DNA of 64,000 nucleotides from Takifugu bimaculatus (taxonomy: Eukaryota; Chordata; Actinopteri; Tetraodontiformes; Tetraodontidae). Positions within the stretch are counted from its first letter, which is position 1. Each line of letters opens with the position of its first letter. The position numbers and the translations under genes are program-made. The notes under the pieces were generated by a model. The model ran no database searches. It was not told the DNA's origin and worked only from the letters and a program-made list of their open reading frames with translations. Positions 1 through 11,792 of this stretch are shown one piece after another. The stretch covers positions 2,034,398 to 2,098,397 of the forward strand of contig CP034975.1 of the NCBI GenBank assembly GCA_004026145.2, in the 5' to 3' direction.

Positions 1-41
1 CACATGGATTGCAAATAAAATGTCCTACATTTCTGTTACAG

Positions 42-218
42 CGACTACGGGTTGAACGTCAAGGCTCTCTGCGAGACATTTTTTTTATATTCCTGCATCA
101 TCCACAATATGTGCCAGTCAGACGAGACTCCTACGTACGACAGTTGGTCGAATTCATTTCCTCACAGTCATTCAACAATCCTGAGATGAGACTTGAAACT
201 GTGATGTCCAGGAGATGA
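42..218 (+). CDS. Possible terminal exon of an unidentified convergent gene
   Basis: On the plus strand a pyrimidine-rich acceptor (TTTCTGTTACAG, AG at 40-41) is followed by an open frame of 58 codons to TGA at 216-218. The frame is phase 0 from the acceptor. It encodes a basic/hydrophobic tail including VPVRRDSYVRQLVEFIS and ends in VMSRR. An AATAAA lies downstream at 843-848 on the same strand. The family was not recognised and the gene would enter from outside the window. It could equally be a chance open frame; the many CGA/CGT codons are unusual for coding DNA here. Confidence 0.25.
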   Translation, partial: RLRVERQGSLRDIFFIFLHHPQYVPVRRDSYVRQLVEFISSQSFNNPEMRLETVMSRR

Positions 219-1119
219 AAAGTCTTTGGGTTCCCCCACACAGGCACTCAAACACACAACTCCCTCAACAGCTAGTCATGACATCTGATTGATGATGACA
301 ATGACTTGTCTCTTGAGGAAGGATGCGCTGGGTCAAAGAATTTCTTGTTGGTTTGCTGCTTGCCACTTGGTGTCCACTACATGTAGTCTTTTGCCAGCTT
401 TTGCGTTTAGAGCTGTGCACTGGCTTGCTGGGACAGTTCAGCTGGGACCCCGATGATTAGACACATGTGGTGGTTTCCTAAGAAGGGAGGAGTCTGGTCA
501 TGAGGCAGGTTGTTCATGCTGGTGTTCATATGGTTTCATGAGCTCCCTGGCCCCCACTCATCACAGTGGAGTCAGGATGGAAGGGGCGATGCAGAAGCTC
601 TGCGCTGTAAACTCGTGATAAAGCGGGTTGGTCTTACATAAAAAGGGACCAATAAGATGCTGAGAGCAATTCCTTCAAAGCATCTTCACAAGACATTCTC
701 GTTACGTCACCTTCATTCAATCTCAAACTCTTCTCAACAAACGGGTAGCTTGTGTTATAATCAGTTATTTATACGGCCCAGATAAGAGAAAATACACAAT
801 TTCTGATTTTGCTTTTTTTTTCCCCTTCAAAACTCAGACAAAAATAAACTATGCATGTTACACTATCTGCTGTACATTATCATTCAAAAGGGAATCCCTG
901 CCATGAGTTGCCTGGATGCTGTGCTAACAATGAGGGAGGCTGAGTTCTATGAGTCTCAGGATGGAGGATGGAGTTTGGTTCTGGGAGAGATTGCTTTAGG
1001 CTCTGCTATAGGGAGCTTTGTTTACGATGTTGTTCTCTTATTGCTGTATTTCCTGCAGGACAGAGTGTAGCATGACAGCCTCCCAGCAAAAGAAGAACCA
1101 ATTATCAAAGGGGAGACTT
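219..1119 (-). other. map3k13: MAP3K13 3' UTR / intergenic space
   Basis: There is no coding signal beyond the MAP3K13 stop at 1120-1122. No AATAAA or ATTAAA was found on the minus strand here, so the MAP3K13 polyadenylation site is either noncanonical or lies to the left of the window. An AATAAA on the plus strand at 843-848 would serve a convergent gene. Confidence 0.4.
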
Positions 1120-4100
1120 TCACCATGTGGAAGGAGCGCCCACTTTGTTGTTCCTAATGGTGGCATCTGAGCACTCTGCCTCTGAAGAATCACAATCTGA
1201 ATCCCCAAACTGTAGTGGATTCTGAAAGAAATATAAAAATCAGTGCAGATGTAGTGGAACAGAAACAACCTCATACTATTGTTAGCAGGATATTAAGCAT
1301 ACTAGATACCTTAACACAACACTCAGCAATTTCTACATTACTGCTTCCAGCAACACATTGTGAAAACCCTAAAACACCCCCCTACAGTTGGTGTAGTCTA
1401 CTCTTTTAACTAGATTTACCAAAAGAAATACATTGACCTAATGTTTGGAATTTTATTTTGTCTATGCAATCTAAGTTTTATTTGCATTTGCAGTCATGTG
1501 ACACTCGTGTAGCTCAACACTACTGACCTCATAGCTGTGTTCATCAGAGCACAGTTTTCCCAGGGAGATTTGGGTTTTCACCCGGCGGACGGCGCACTCT
1601 TTGTCCGAAAGTCCGTCTGACTGTGTGGAGATGTCTATGGGGATATCTGGTGTATGCGACAGCAGCTCATCCAGGTGCTCCTCCTGACTGGCGCTCAGTC
1701 CTTCAAGGGGCCCGCTGTGGGAGTGGTCGCTAGTGTTCCCTTCCTCTCCGTCAGACACCGACAGGTTCTCTGAGCTGAAGGTGGAGCAAGACTGGAAGCT
1801 GCTCATACAGCGGTGAGGCCTATGAAGGAAAAGAAGGTAAAAAACAGATGTTTTAATATAAAGGGGTGTAGCGAACAACAGTGTAACAGTGATGCCATAT
1901 GTATCACATGTGTCAAAGAATATTTTACCTCTGTCTCCTTGGAAATTCTACTTCGCTATCAACTTCTCCCTCTTCCTCTTCAGAAGACTCATCTCCACCC
2001 TGTAAGAGAAGAAGTTAAGTCTACTGCATGACGGGGACCATTACACCTGCGGCTCAGAGATGACAGTCTACCATCTGTGCTCACCTTCCTGAGAGGTCTG
2101 AGAGTGCGGGGCAGTGGTGTGGGCAAAGGGAGGGTCTGCTGATGTGCTTCTTGTTCCTCAGATTCAGGCCTCTTGGTAGCCTCCCCGCCTGAAGCAGGAT
2201 CGTCGTTAGTTGATCCTAAACGCAGGGTGCCGTCCTCCGTGGGGAGCTGCGAGTTGTAGGGCAAATCTGCACGTTCAAAGGCGGGAGAAGTCTCCTGACA
2301 TTTTAGGCAACCCGGGAAGGGGTGGGTCTGGCAGCAGGGGCACAAAGAAGCAGATCCTGGGACGGGATTGGAGCTGGCTGATGAAGTCTGCTGTCGGGTA
2401 TCTGCACTCACAGCAGTGGAAATGAGGTCAGGACCAGAACCGGAAACGCGGCCCTGCATGTGGTCCGTCTGAGGGCTACGCAGGGCTGCGGCAGGACCAA
2501 AGTAGCGCAGATTGTTGGCACAGTTGACAACAGCCTCTTCACGGCCCTTCAAAGGGAGGAAGGGCCCCTGCGTCGGTAGATGGTGGTGATGATCCTTTAG
2601 GGACTGGGGGCCTTCCAGTGCCCCGGCAACAGGCTTCAGTACACCAGCAAACTCGCTGTGACTTCCTTTGCTATTGGCTCGGCGGTGGCGAGTCTTACTC
2701 CTGTACCGGGCTTTTCCAGGAGGTGTGGACACCTTTGGGCTTGCTGTGAGCAGTGAGGGGGAGGGAAGAGGGTCAACGCTGGGGATCCCATCAGAACGGA
2801 GCAAGTCAGGTCTGTGAAAAATTTATCATTCATTCAATCATCATTCAATCATCATCATCACAGATTTGAAGGGTTGATGAAGGGTCATCAACATTTCCAT
2901 ATTTTAAAATGGTAATTTCGATTAGGAATATTTACTTTCCCATAAAGAAGAAAATTGGTAACTGAATAAAATTGGTAATGTAATCTTTTGTCATACCTTT
3001 TAGCCGTGGGCATCCCAGGTTTATGTGGCAGACTTCCTTTCTTTTTAATGAGCTTCTCTACCGCATTGGACCTGACAATAGGTCTGACTAGGTGCCGCTT
3101 GTAGGTTCCCGGATATTTTTTCTCCACTGCCTGTTCTCTCCTGCAAATATAGTTAATTACTTCAGTTACAAAATGATGAACACCATTCACAGATTGAGAG
3201 GTTTAAATAATCACTCCTTATTCTGGAATGATATGATGTTCAAGGAGCCCAAAAAAAAAGAAAACCAGACACAAAAATCTACAGAACTCAATCAGTGATT
3301 TTCTTCTTTCATCTCTTATCACAGATGGTTTGAAAGTGGAAGAAAGTAAAACAGCTAATTACAACTGTACTTATTGACATACTTCATGAGTTCCTTTTCC
3401 CGGACCTCCAGCTGCAGCATTATGGCACTGAGCTCCATGTAGAGGTTGTTTGCTCGTTCCAGTTTCCTCTCATAGTGCTCCCGGATGTCCAGAGCGTGTC
3501 TATAAAAAATGTGACAAACAACAATATTTGTTAATTTGTTAGGGAGATAGGGATTCCACGTCAACAACAAAATGCATGTTTGCTACTGGTCTTCATGCAC
3601 ACCTGAGTTCATCACGCCTGCGTCGGATCAGCTCCTCATCCAGCCTGTGAATACAGGTGCCCTCACTTTTGATCTTCTCAAAATGTTTCTTCACTTCCTC
3701 CCTCCATTCTGACTGTAATGGCCAATAGAGAAACAATGGTTGGGTCTCAATCGCTATGGTAACTGTCAGTGTAATTCAGTAATTTATTTAAGATAATTAG
3801 CAGTTACAGCTGACCTGACACTTGAAGTACGTCTCCTGAGGAGCCCCTAGAACATCGGCAGAGGCGATGTCAAGGTGCAGGAGGATCTGACGAAATGAAG
3901 GCCTGTTTCTGGGCTTTGCTTGCCTGGAATCAGCAAAGATGGAACTGCTTACCCTGACTCAGTTATGAGCAGTATTCACACAGATGCATTGCACAGCGGC
4001 GATATCCCTAAGTCTGTAATAAAAGATCACCATGTTTGTTTCATGAGGATTTTGAAGCCATCTGGGCAGGTGGAGGGGACAGGAAGATGAAGACTGTTGC

Positions 4101-6500
4101 TGCCGACACCCCAGATGATGGCAGAGGAGTCAACATCTTTGTAGGGAATCTCTCCAGTCAGAAGTTCCCATAACACCACTCCAAACGACCTGGAAAAAAG
4201 CAAATAAAATCATATATAACATAATTCATCCGTCTAAATATTAGTCTTTTTTTAAAATGGTGCTGTCCTTATACCCACCAGATGTCAACTTTTTCAGACA
4301 CCGGCTCATTTCTTATGACCTCCGGGGCCATCCAGGCCACTGTGCCGGCGAATGACATCTTTGTACTTTTGTCACTGAGCTCTTTGGACGTTCCAAAGTC
4401 AGAGATTTTCACAGTGTCGTTGTGAGTGACCAAAACACTACAACAGAGAAAAAGACACTGTAAGTCACTTTGGACAAAAGCATCTGCTAAATAATTGAAA
4501 TTGAAATTTAAAGAGAAGATGTATTAGCTTGTTATTACTATCAGAATATTGATGTGGACAAATGTACAATAGCAACATAAACAAACCTGCACAGTAATGC
4601 TAAAGTTCCTTGAGTAAAAGATGTCAAATTTGAGCCCTTCGAGCCCAAAACTTAGACCTCAGTTTTCTTTCCATTCCATTGGTTTTAAAATATTAAAGTG
4701 CATTTTGAAGGATTTCAATCAAAGTCTGAAAGGCCAAACTGTAAAAGAAGCACTTATCTGCATCTAAACCAGACTAATAAAGCTGACCTGTCTAGTACAT
4801 TCAGACTGTTACTATTCTGCTGACTAATATAGTGTTTGGCACTGCTGCACGGAGCTATTGATAAGAAAAATGGTGCAAAAAGGCTGCAACATCAAGGCAA
4901 CTTTTTCAGTTCTTAGAATTACCACTGTGCTCAAAACAAAACCAGATACGATGCATAAGTGGACAATGGTCAACGTTTCTGGAACTCACTTAGGAGATTT
5001 GAGATCTCTGTGGATGATTTTGTGCAAGTGCAGGTAGTTCATGCCGCTGGCAATGCCTGAAGCCCAGTCTACCAGCATCCTGGGGGTCACTTTCCTTCCT
5101 GCTCTTAACACCTCGTAGAGCTGGCCCTGAGCACAATACTCCATAATGATGCAGTAACAAGGTGCTTGAGTGCATACACCCCTTAATTGGACAAAAAACA
5201 ATATATTTATTGGTTAGAACAAACCCAAATTACAATTGTCCATCAGATCACATGTGTATTTAAACATACAACATCAGTGGGTGTGAACTTACTTGAAGCT
5301 AATAATATTTGGATGCTTGAGTTTTCGAAGGTGTTTAATCTCTGTCTCCTTCTGCTCACGCACTTTCTTGATGGCCACCTCCTCCGAGCGAAACTTGCCC
5401 AAGAAGACGGCTCCTTGTGCGCCGCTGCCAAGCCACTGCAACTCGGAAATCTCCTCAAATGGAACCTCCCACATGTCTAGAAACACAGTTATGGTTTCTG
5501 GTCAAAAAACGAAATTAGTGTGTATTTTGGTTTACAAAAAGCAGATTTCTGATTTTGATTTACAATTGTCACATTATTTTAAGGTGTAAATTATATTTTT
5601 TTCAGTCACACTATTGTTTATATTGAAATAAATGCTTGAAATATTAGAAAATTCTAATAATTAAAATCCTCACAACCAGGGTTTGTAGTCTGGTCTGAAT
5701 TCCACCTTCTGTTCAACTAATGTCTTGACATAGCTGACAATCACAAAGCTCAGCCCAGTTCTGTCTGACCTTGACTCATGTTTTGCTTCCATTCAAAACC
5801 AGACTACACAAGGAGACACTGGGAAGATAATTATTTAAACAGTCAGGTAGAAAAAAAGGACAAATAACTAACCTTGCTGTTGAAGCTTGTATTCAGTTGA
5901 GTACGTTTTCCCTATAATGTTCAGAACAGGTCGAAGGCAGCCAAACAGCCCCTCTAAGAATCCACCTGATCCAGGCCCCGCTCTATGAAAGTGCAGCTTG
6001 ATATCTTCAGGTTGGTGGTGGTGGTGACCTTGTTTCCCCTCCTCGCTGTGGTCCATGGAACAGTCACCTTCTCCCATTTGCTCCTCCAACCCACTTCCAC
6101 ATCCGCCATGCTCACAGGACGCTGGTGATCCGGCTTCATCCTGATCCTGTTCCTGCAGCTGAAGAACACTATTTTCAAAGTGTTGACCCTCGCTCCTTGT
6201 TGAGTCCACACTTAATGCTGTGTTTAGAGGACTAATCCCCCCCAGCATCGATTCCTCATCCTGGCCTGGTGTCTGTAGAGGAACGGGCAGATGTGTCGGA
6301 GGAGCCAGGTCAGTGATGATCTGAGGAGGTAAATTGGAGGGGACCTGAGGAGGTTGAGGATGGGAGTTGGGAGAGTTTGATTTCTTTATGGCATCCCCGA
6401 CAACTGAGAGTTTCAGCTCCTCTTTTAGCTTGCCCACCAGAAGACTGGGACAGGAAGTCCAGGAGAGCACCTCGGGGGAGCTACCCATGATGTCGTGCAT
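1120..6500 (-). CDS. map3k13: MAP3K13 (LZK) mixed-lineage kinase, 13 coding exons, 993 aa
   Basis: Dual leucine-zipper-family MAP3K that phosphorylates MKK4/MKK7 to drive JNK signalling (family knowledge). Coding exons in transcript order: 5873-6500, 5293-5476, 4990-5181, 4279-4437, 4031-4189, 3815-3923, 3603-3712, 3383-3499, 2997-3140, 2085-2811, 1929-1999, 1528-1819, 1120-1209. All junctions are GT-AG and phase-consistent, and total 2982 nt. Visible motifs: glycine loop GSGAQGAV (about residue 226), catalytic Lys in EEVAIKK (about 246), HRDLKSPN, DFGTSKEL, WMAPEVIRNEP and DIWSFGVVLWELL. Then come the coiled-coil/zipper (RHALDIREHYERKLERANN), basic SKTRHRR, an acidic EEEEGEVDSEVEF stretch, and a C-terminus rich in DCDSSEAECSD that ends in STW. 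The start is the ATG at 6498-6500: the same frame has a stop just inside the acceptor at 6567, so an upstream start is unlikely. Length is close to human MAP3K13 (966 aa). DLK (MAP3K12) is the nearest alternative, but the N- and C-terminal blocks fit LZK. Confidence 0.95.
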
Positions 6501-6567
6501 GGGCTTCCCAGGGAAGAATAGTTGGAGAGGTCCTAGCACACGGGTCTGTCTAAATGCTGAAATTCAC
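6501..6567 (-). other. map3k13: MAP3K13 5' UTR part of the first coding exon
   Basis: A good acceptor (CTGCAG) on the minus strand ends at 6568, so the exon would begin at 6567. The leader reaches the ATG at 6500 and has an in-frame TGA at its start, which sets the N-terminus. A noncoding upstream exon is therefore expected. Confidence 0.6.
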
Positions 6568-8702
6568 CTGCAGAATGGAGACAGAGAAGCAGAAGGGGAG
6601 GAGTTAGATCTTTCTTTTTTTTTATCTTAAAAAAAGGTTAATGGTCTGATGTCTCTACTGTGGCACAAACATGACTATAAACGTTCTGACAGCACCCTGT
6701 GATTCAACAAAGATAAATGCAAGCTGCTCATTTCCTCTCTCAGATCCTGGGATGGAAAGTAAGATGACAATAATAATGCAGTGGACACACTGCAGGGAGG
6801 TGGAGGTCAGATAGGTACATGACAGACAGAGGTGATAACACTAACTATACAATTCTAGGAAAATTCTTGTAACCATTTAAAATCAACCGCCTCCAGGGTA
6901 AGACAAACACACATAACCGAGGCTTTACTATATCCTCTGTAAAGCTCAGAGTATAGAGGGGATTAAAAGTCTCGCTGCACATTAGGATTTCTGAAACATC
7001 TGGCCCACACAAACTATACTTCCTGCTTGACCAGCAGAGCAGCAACAACCATCAAAGGCCCAGGATCAGGTGTACAACAAATATAGTAGTTGATTAGTTC
7101 AGAGTCTCGGTTTAGTTAGAGCCAAGAATGCGGTTCTTTTCTGCCCTCAACCAAGTCTGCCAAGGTCAGATGTGTGGGTATACAATTGAAAAACAGAGTA
7201 AAACCAATAGCACATACAAGGTCAGACATCTTCAAATGTTACTGATGCCGGTAAAATTTAATATTTAACCTACACTGCCAAGTGTTTTTAGACAAACACA
7301 GCAATTGCCAGACTGCTATGTGAAGGACATGCGATTATTACACCCCCTCCGCCCCCCAAACCGACGCCCTTAGACATCCAATTAGGTTTGAGGGCACAAG
7401 GCAAAAACAGACAGATACAACGAATCTACACAAGTGGGAACAGAAGGTCAAAGTCCAGGCTGAAGAAACACACCTTATTTATGACAGCCTGTGTGAGAGA
7501 ACACTGGCAGAAATGTGCAGAACTACTGGGCATGGACCAAAGTACATTAAAGCCATGATTCACTAAATAATTTAGACTTAGAGGACCCGTCGTGGCATTG
7601 CTTATAGTCACATGGCTGTGATCTGTTGGTCCACGCAGATGATGCTCACATGCGTGTGCAGACACATGTATTGTATCTGTCTGTACCACTGGGGGGGTAA
7701 CCTGATCGCTGAGAGAGTGTAGTGACTGCCTGGAGATCATCAATAATGCAGGCATGTCTCTAAGCAGGTTGCTGAGAGTGCAGGGGAAGGAGAGAACGCT
7801 CTCTCAGGTATCCAATAAATCCATCTCTCCCATATTCAAGACAATCGAGCTGTCCGAGAAGAGGCCTGTGCTGTAATTCCACCCTCATAGAGGATTCTAA
7901 GAGCTTGGCTCCTGACGTGAGCAGCACAGTGTGGCTGTGGTTGGCTGTGAAGAAAGAGACAATATCCTACACACATACCCTTATAAAGCAGCTCACACAA
8001 CACGACTTCCTAATTAATGACTACTGAGAAATCATTCTAAGATTTTTAATCAGTTTCACTCATCAGTTCTTCTGATCTTTACTATCATTTAACCCAGTTC
8101 TGAATTGATGCATTCAGTGTATAGCTGATCTAGAACTTGTGACAAACATATCGTTCCCCTTTAATCTTTAGTGGAAGATCTCTATGGTTACAGTATCCCA
8201 TAAATAATGTCTGGGCCTCATGAGGCTAAGGTCAGGGATTTGTTTACCTTCACTTATTTACACCACATTCTAAAAGCAGGGGAGGAAAAGTAGTGCACAG
8301 TAATTGCAACTTTTATCTTTAATATGTTATTACTTGTCTACATTTAGCAGACACAACCACAGCCACAGAAAAGGAAAGTGTGCAAAACTGAACTGCAAAA
8401 TGGAAGCAAGGGTGGGAGAAAGAGGGAGAAGTGATCAGAGGCTGATCCTTTAATCCCTCTACAAGCCTCCAGAAATACAAACACAGACCTTATTCACCCA
8501 TCCCCTATATAGACCCATCACACACTTACTTTCATTAGTTCCTCTCAAAAGTGACCTGAGGTTAATTTTCACTAGCACTGGATTAAAATAAACAAAGGCA
8601 TTTTTAATGAGTCCTGTTTTGTGAGAGGGTACATACATCGTTCATCTGGTGGTGCTGTGGATCAGATTCAGAGTATACAGATACTCTGCACATGAGCATG
8701 TC

Positions 8703-8747
8703 CACACACACACCACACACACACACACACACACGCACACACACACC
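8703..8747. repeat. (CA)n microsatellite
   Basis: About 22 imperfect CA units, with one CC and one CG interruption, in the MAP3K13 intron. Confidence 0.95.
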
Positions 8748-11587
8748 ACTCTCACAGGAAATGCTTGGCAGGATACAATGATAATCCCAGAACTCACAGC
8801 AAGCCACTGGGGACGGAAGTTATCCCCGGCCACTCAGTAAATGCTACCGAGAGTGTTTAGATTGAGTTTCAACATATTCGAACCTCGCAGAGGCAGCTGG
8901 AGCTCCCGTCACACGAGCCAATTCTCGCACAGACACATGAAGCTGCTCACTGCCTTCACGCTCACACTTGGCCCACAGCAGCAACAGCAGTGGCATCTGC
9001 GTCTCCATCACTCAGTGCCTCATTAAGGGAAGCCCCGCTGGGCCTCATGGAGGGAACCTCCCTTTAGGTGGCAGCTGTGCCACCAACAAAGAACCAATTT
9101 AGCCTCGCTCCCACCTCGTCATTCACACGTTACCATGTCGACACAGCATCCATGCTGACCTTCTGCTAACAGTCACCCTTCCTCTCATCCAAGATGCAGA
9201 TCTGTAAAGGCCAAAAGAGTCTGAAGGTTTTCCTTTTCATCCAATGCCTAGCAAGTGGTTAAACTGTATTTCAGGCATTCAGAAAAGCTATGACTGGTCA
9301 ACATCATGGTATACAGTCCTTTATTATTAATAATTCCATAAAAACTCAGATTTTGAATACTGCAATTTTCTTTATCTAATTTTCTTTAATTTTTCTTCTA
9401 TCATAATTGTTGTCCTTTTCTCATTCTAAAGGCTCCCTCTCTTTAAAATGTAATTATTTCCTGAAATTTTATTTTCCCCTCACATCAACTAAGCCTCATG
9501 CACAATGTTGATGATTATTTTTAAAGACTTGTGCAGAGTACAAACAGTTAACACCACAACGTTCTTACAGTATCTATGGATGAGCAGTATTGTATATATT
9601 AGAATTGACTAAAATATTTCATATTCTTGTCTTGTTCTAGAATGTAAAATATCACACAAAACCTTACTTTAAGTCTGTAGTAGTCTAATATATAATAAAG
9701 CTAAAGAAAGGGAAGGATAAAAACAAATACCTGCTCCACACCACCCTGAAATCTTGTGAAACAAACTGAGCAAAAAATTACACAAATACACGTAAACAGC
9801 TAAAAGATCCCCATGTTCTCGACTACACATGTGACTGTTAAAGCAGGTCATAGTTGAACAGCTGAATTCTGGTATCTGTATCCGTTCCAAAGTCAATGCA
9901 GACTATGGACTTTCGCTGCAGGTGTTTATCATGTGAGCAAACAGGATTATGAAAGAGAAGGCTATAATACAAAAATGCTCTGCTTATGGATTTCTTTTAG
10001 GCCACCAAAACAATATGCATATAAAAAAAGAGATATTAGAAATAAAATGTTGTCAACAGAGCTGCAGAAGTCCTTATTTGATTGTCAGGAATTGGGCCGA
10101 TGTCTAAATCAGCTTTCCCCCACGAGCGTGGCCATGAGTCCTGCCAGAGGGGATTGGACAGCCTGCTGGAGGTGGGTGAAAGTAATAATCTGTTAGTGCC
10201 GGAGCAGCAGCACAGCAATAAATAAAAAAATTCTGGGCACGGCCTTCGGGCATCTGTTGTCACATTGCTAACATTCCCGTTTAATCCGTCCTCCTTTATA
10301 TTCTGATTCCCTTTGGTGAGTCACCTGGACTGATTTAAATAACTTGCGGTCCTGTGAGGGGAAATCAGGCCAACGGCCAGAAATCACTGTCCCGTGTACT
10401 TGCTTGCCTGCTGTCTGTTCGTCTTTGGCTGGTTTGAATGGGTGCTGGTCCAGTGTGTGACCTGCTCAGTCATAGTCAAAGTGCCAGGTGAGATCATCTG
10501 GAAAAAGCCAGGCCACATTTCTCTTGAAGATTCTTGCACCAACCCAGTGAGGCTACATAAGTCAGGGCTAAAAACAAAAACATACAAATACCTCAAATAA
10601 CCTCAGTGTGCTCCATTGACGCCTCACGCACGTCCCAATTCCAGTTTCATTCTGTCTGCCTCACGACGAATCTGCAGCCAGCACTGCAACTAGAGCACGG
10701 AGCCTCCTAAAATCTGCAACTATCACGCAAGTTGTGCTCTCAAAAGCTCCAATGTTAGTCTTTTCACTCAACGGTTAATAATAAAGCTTCAAAAAACCTT
10801 TTTCAATGTCCCCTGGATACTATGGGAATAGATGATGAATACGAACAGACAGGAAGGGACAGCCGAGCCAAGGACAAGTGGAAGAAAATAATAGGTCTGA
10901 GAAAAGCGGAGGAAGAAAAGCAGATTAAAATAACAAGAAAAGGATATGGAGGGTGGGGGGGGTGAGGAAGAATACTGTGCAGATAGAAAAGAACGGGGTT
11001 GTGAAATTTAAAGGAAGATGCCCAGAAATGGGGGGAAATCTGCTGTTCCACTCTTTAGCTTGAGGCACGATGCTGTACTGACCATGAGAGAGACAACAAA
11101 GGACACAAGAGGACCCAGCTCCATGTGAAGCGGGCCTATCTGGCCTGCCAGGAGACAGCACCCACACACAGTTGCTACCACAACAATCGCCCTTGTGCTC
11201 TTTTATTAAAGACGGCCTGCTTGCTGCTCCAATAACGACTGCGGATGGAAAAAGACACAAACACCACAACTGTCAACCAGGGGGAGAGAGGCTGGCTGTG
11301 ACTGACACCATTCTGATTGTTGCAATATGAAAATCCCCAGAGTTTAAACACATACGTTTAAAGTGGATACATGGGCGGCGCCCTGAATAAACCCACTAGA
11401 AAGCCAAGAAAATAATTAGACTTTAGTGCTTCTATTAGCTGCCAAGGTCATAATGCCTTTGATTAGTCTTAAACTAATGCACTTTTCACCACAACTAACC
11501 ATATAAGTTTAAAATCCCAACTCACCATAATAAAAAGGCAAAAAATAAAACCTATGATTAGTAAACCATTATTTTAAACCCTGTGAA

Positions 11588-11644
11588 GGATGGATGGATG
11601 GATGGATGGATGGATGGATGGATGATGGATGGATGGATGGATGG
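11588..11644. repeat. (GGAT)n microsatellite
   Basis: About 14 GGAT units with a single slipped unit (GATGATGG) in the middle, in the MAP3K13 intron. Confidence 0.95.
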
Positions 11645-11742
11645 AGCTCCTCCTCCTCCTTTCCTCTAAAACCCAGCTGCTGGCTACTCATCCAGTGCAG
11701 TTACATAAACATGCTTAGTAGCAGAGGACAGAGGCAGGGGCG

Positions 11743-11748
11743 TGCACA

Positions 11749-11781
<33 letters not shown>

Positions 11782-11792
11782 GCGCGCGCACA
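11743..11792. repeat. (CACG)n microsatellite
   Basis: Tandem CACG/GCAC units run into an alternating GCGCGC tail. This is a purine-pyrimidine alternating stretch that could form Z-DNA. Confidence 0.9.

Noticed and set aside
8604..8840. Open frames with His-Thr or Val-Cys repeats
   Set aside because: Translations of the CA/GT microsatellite.
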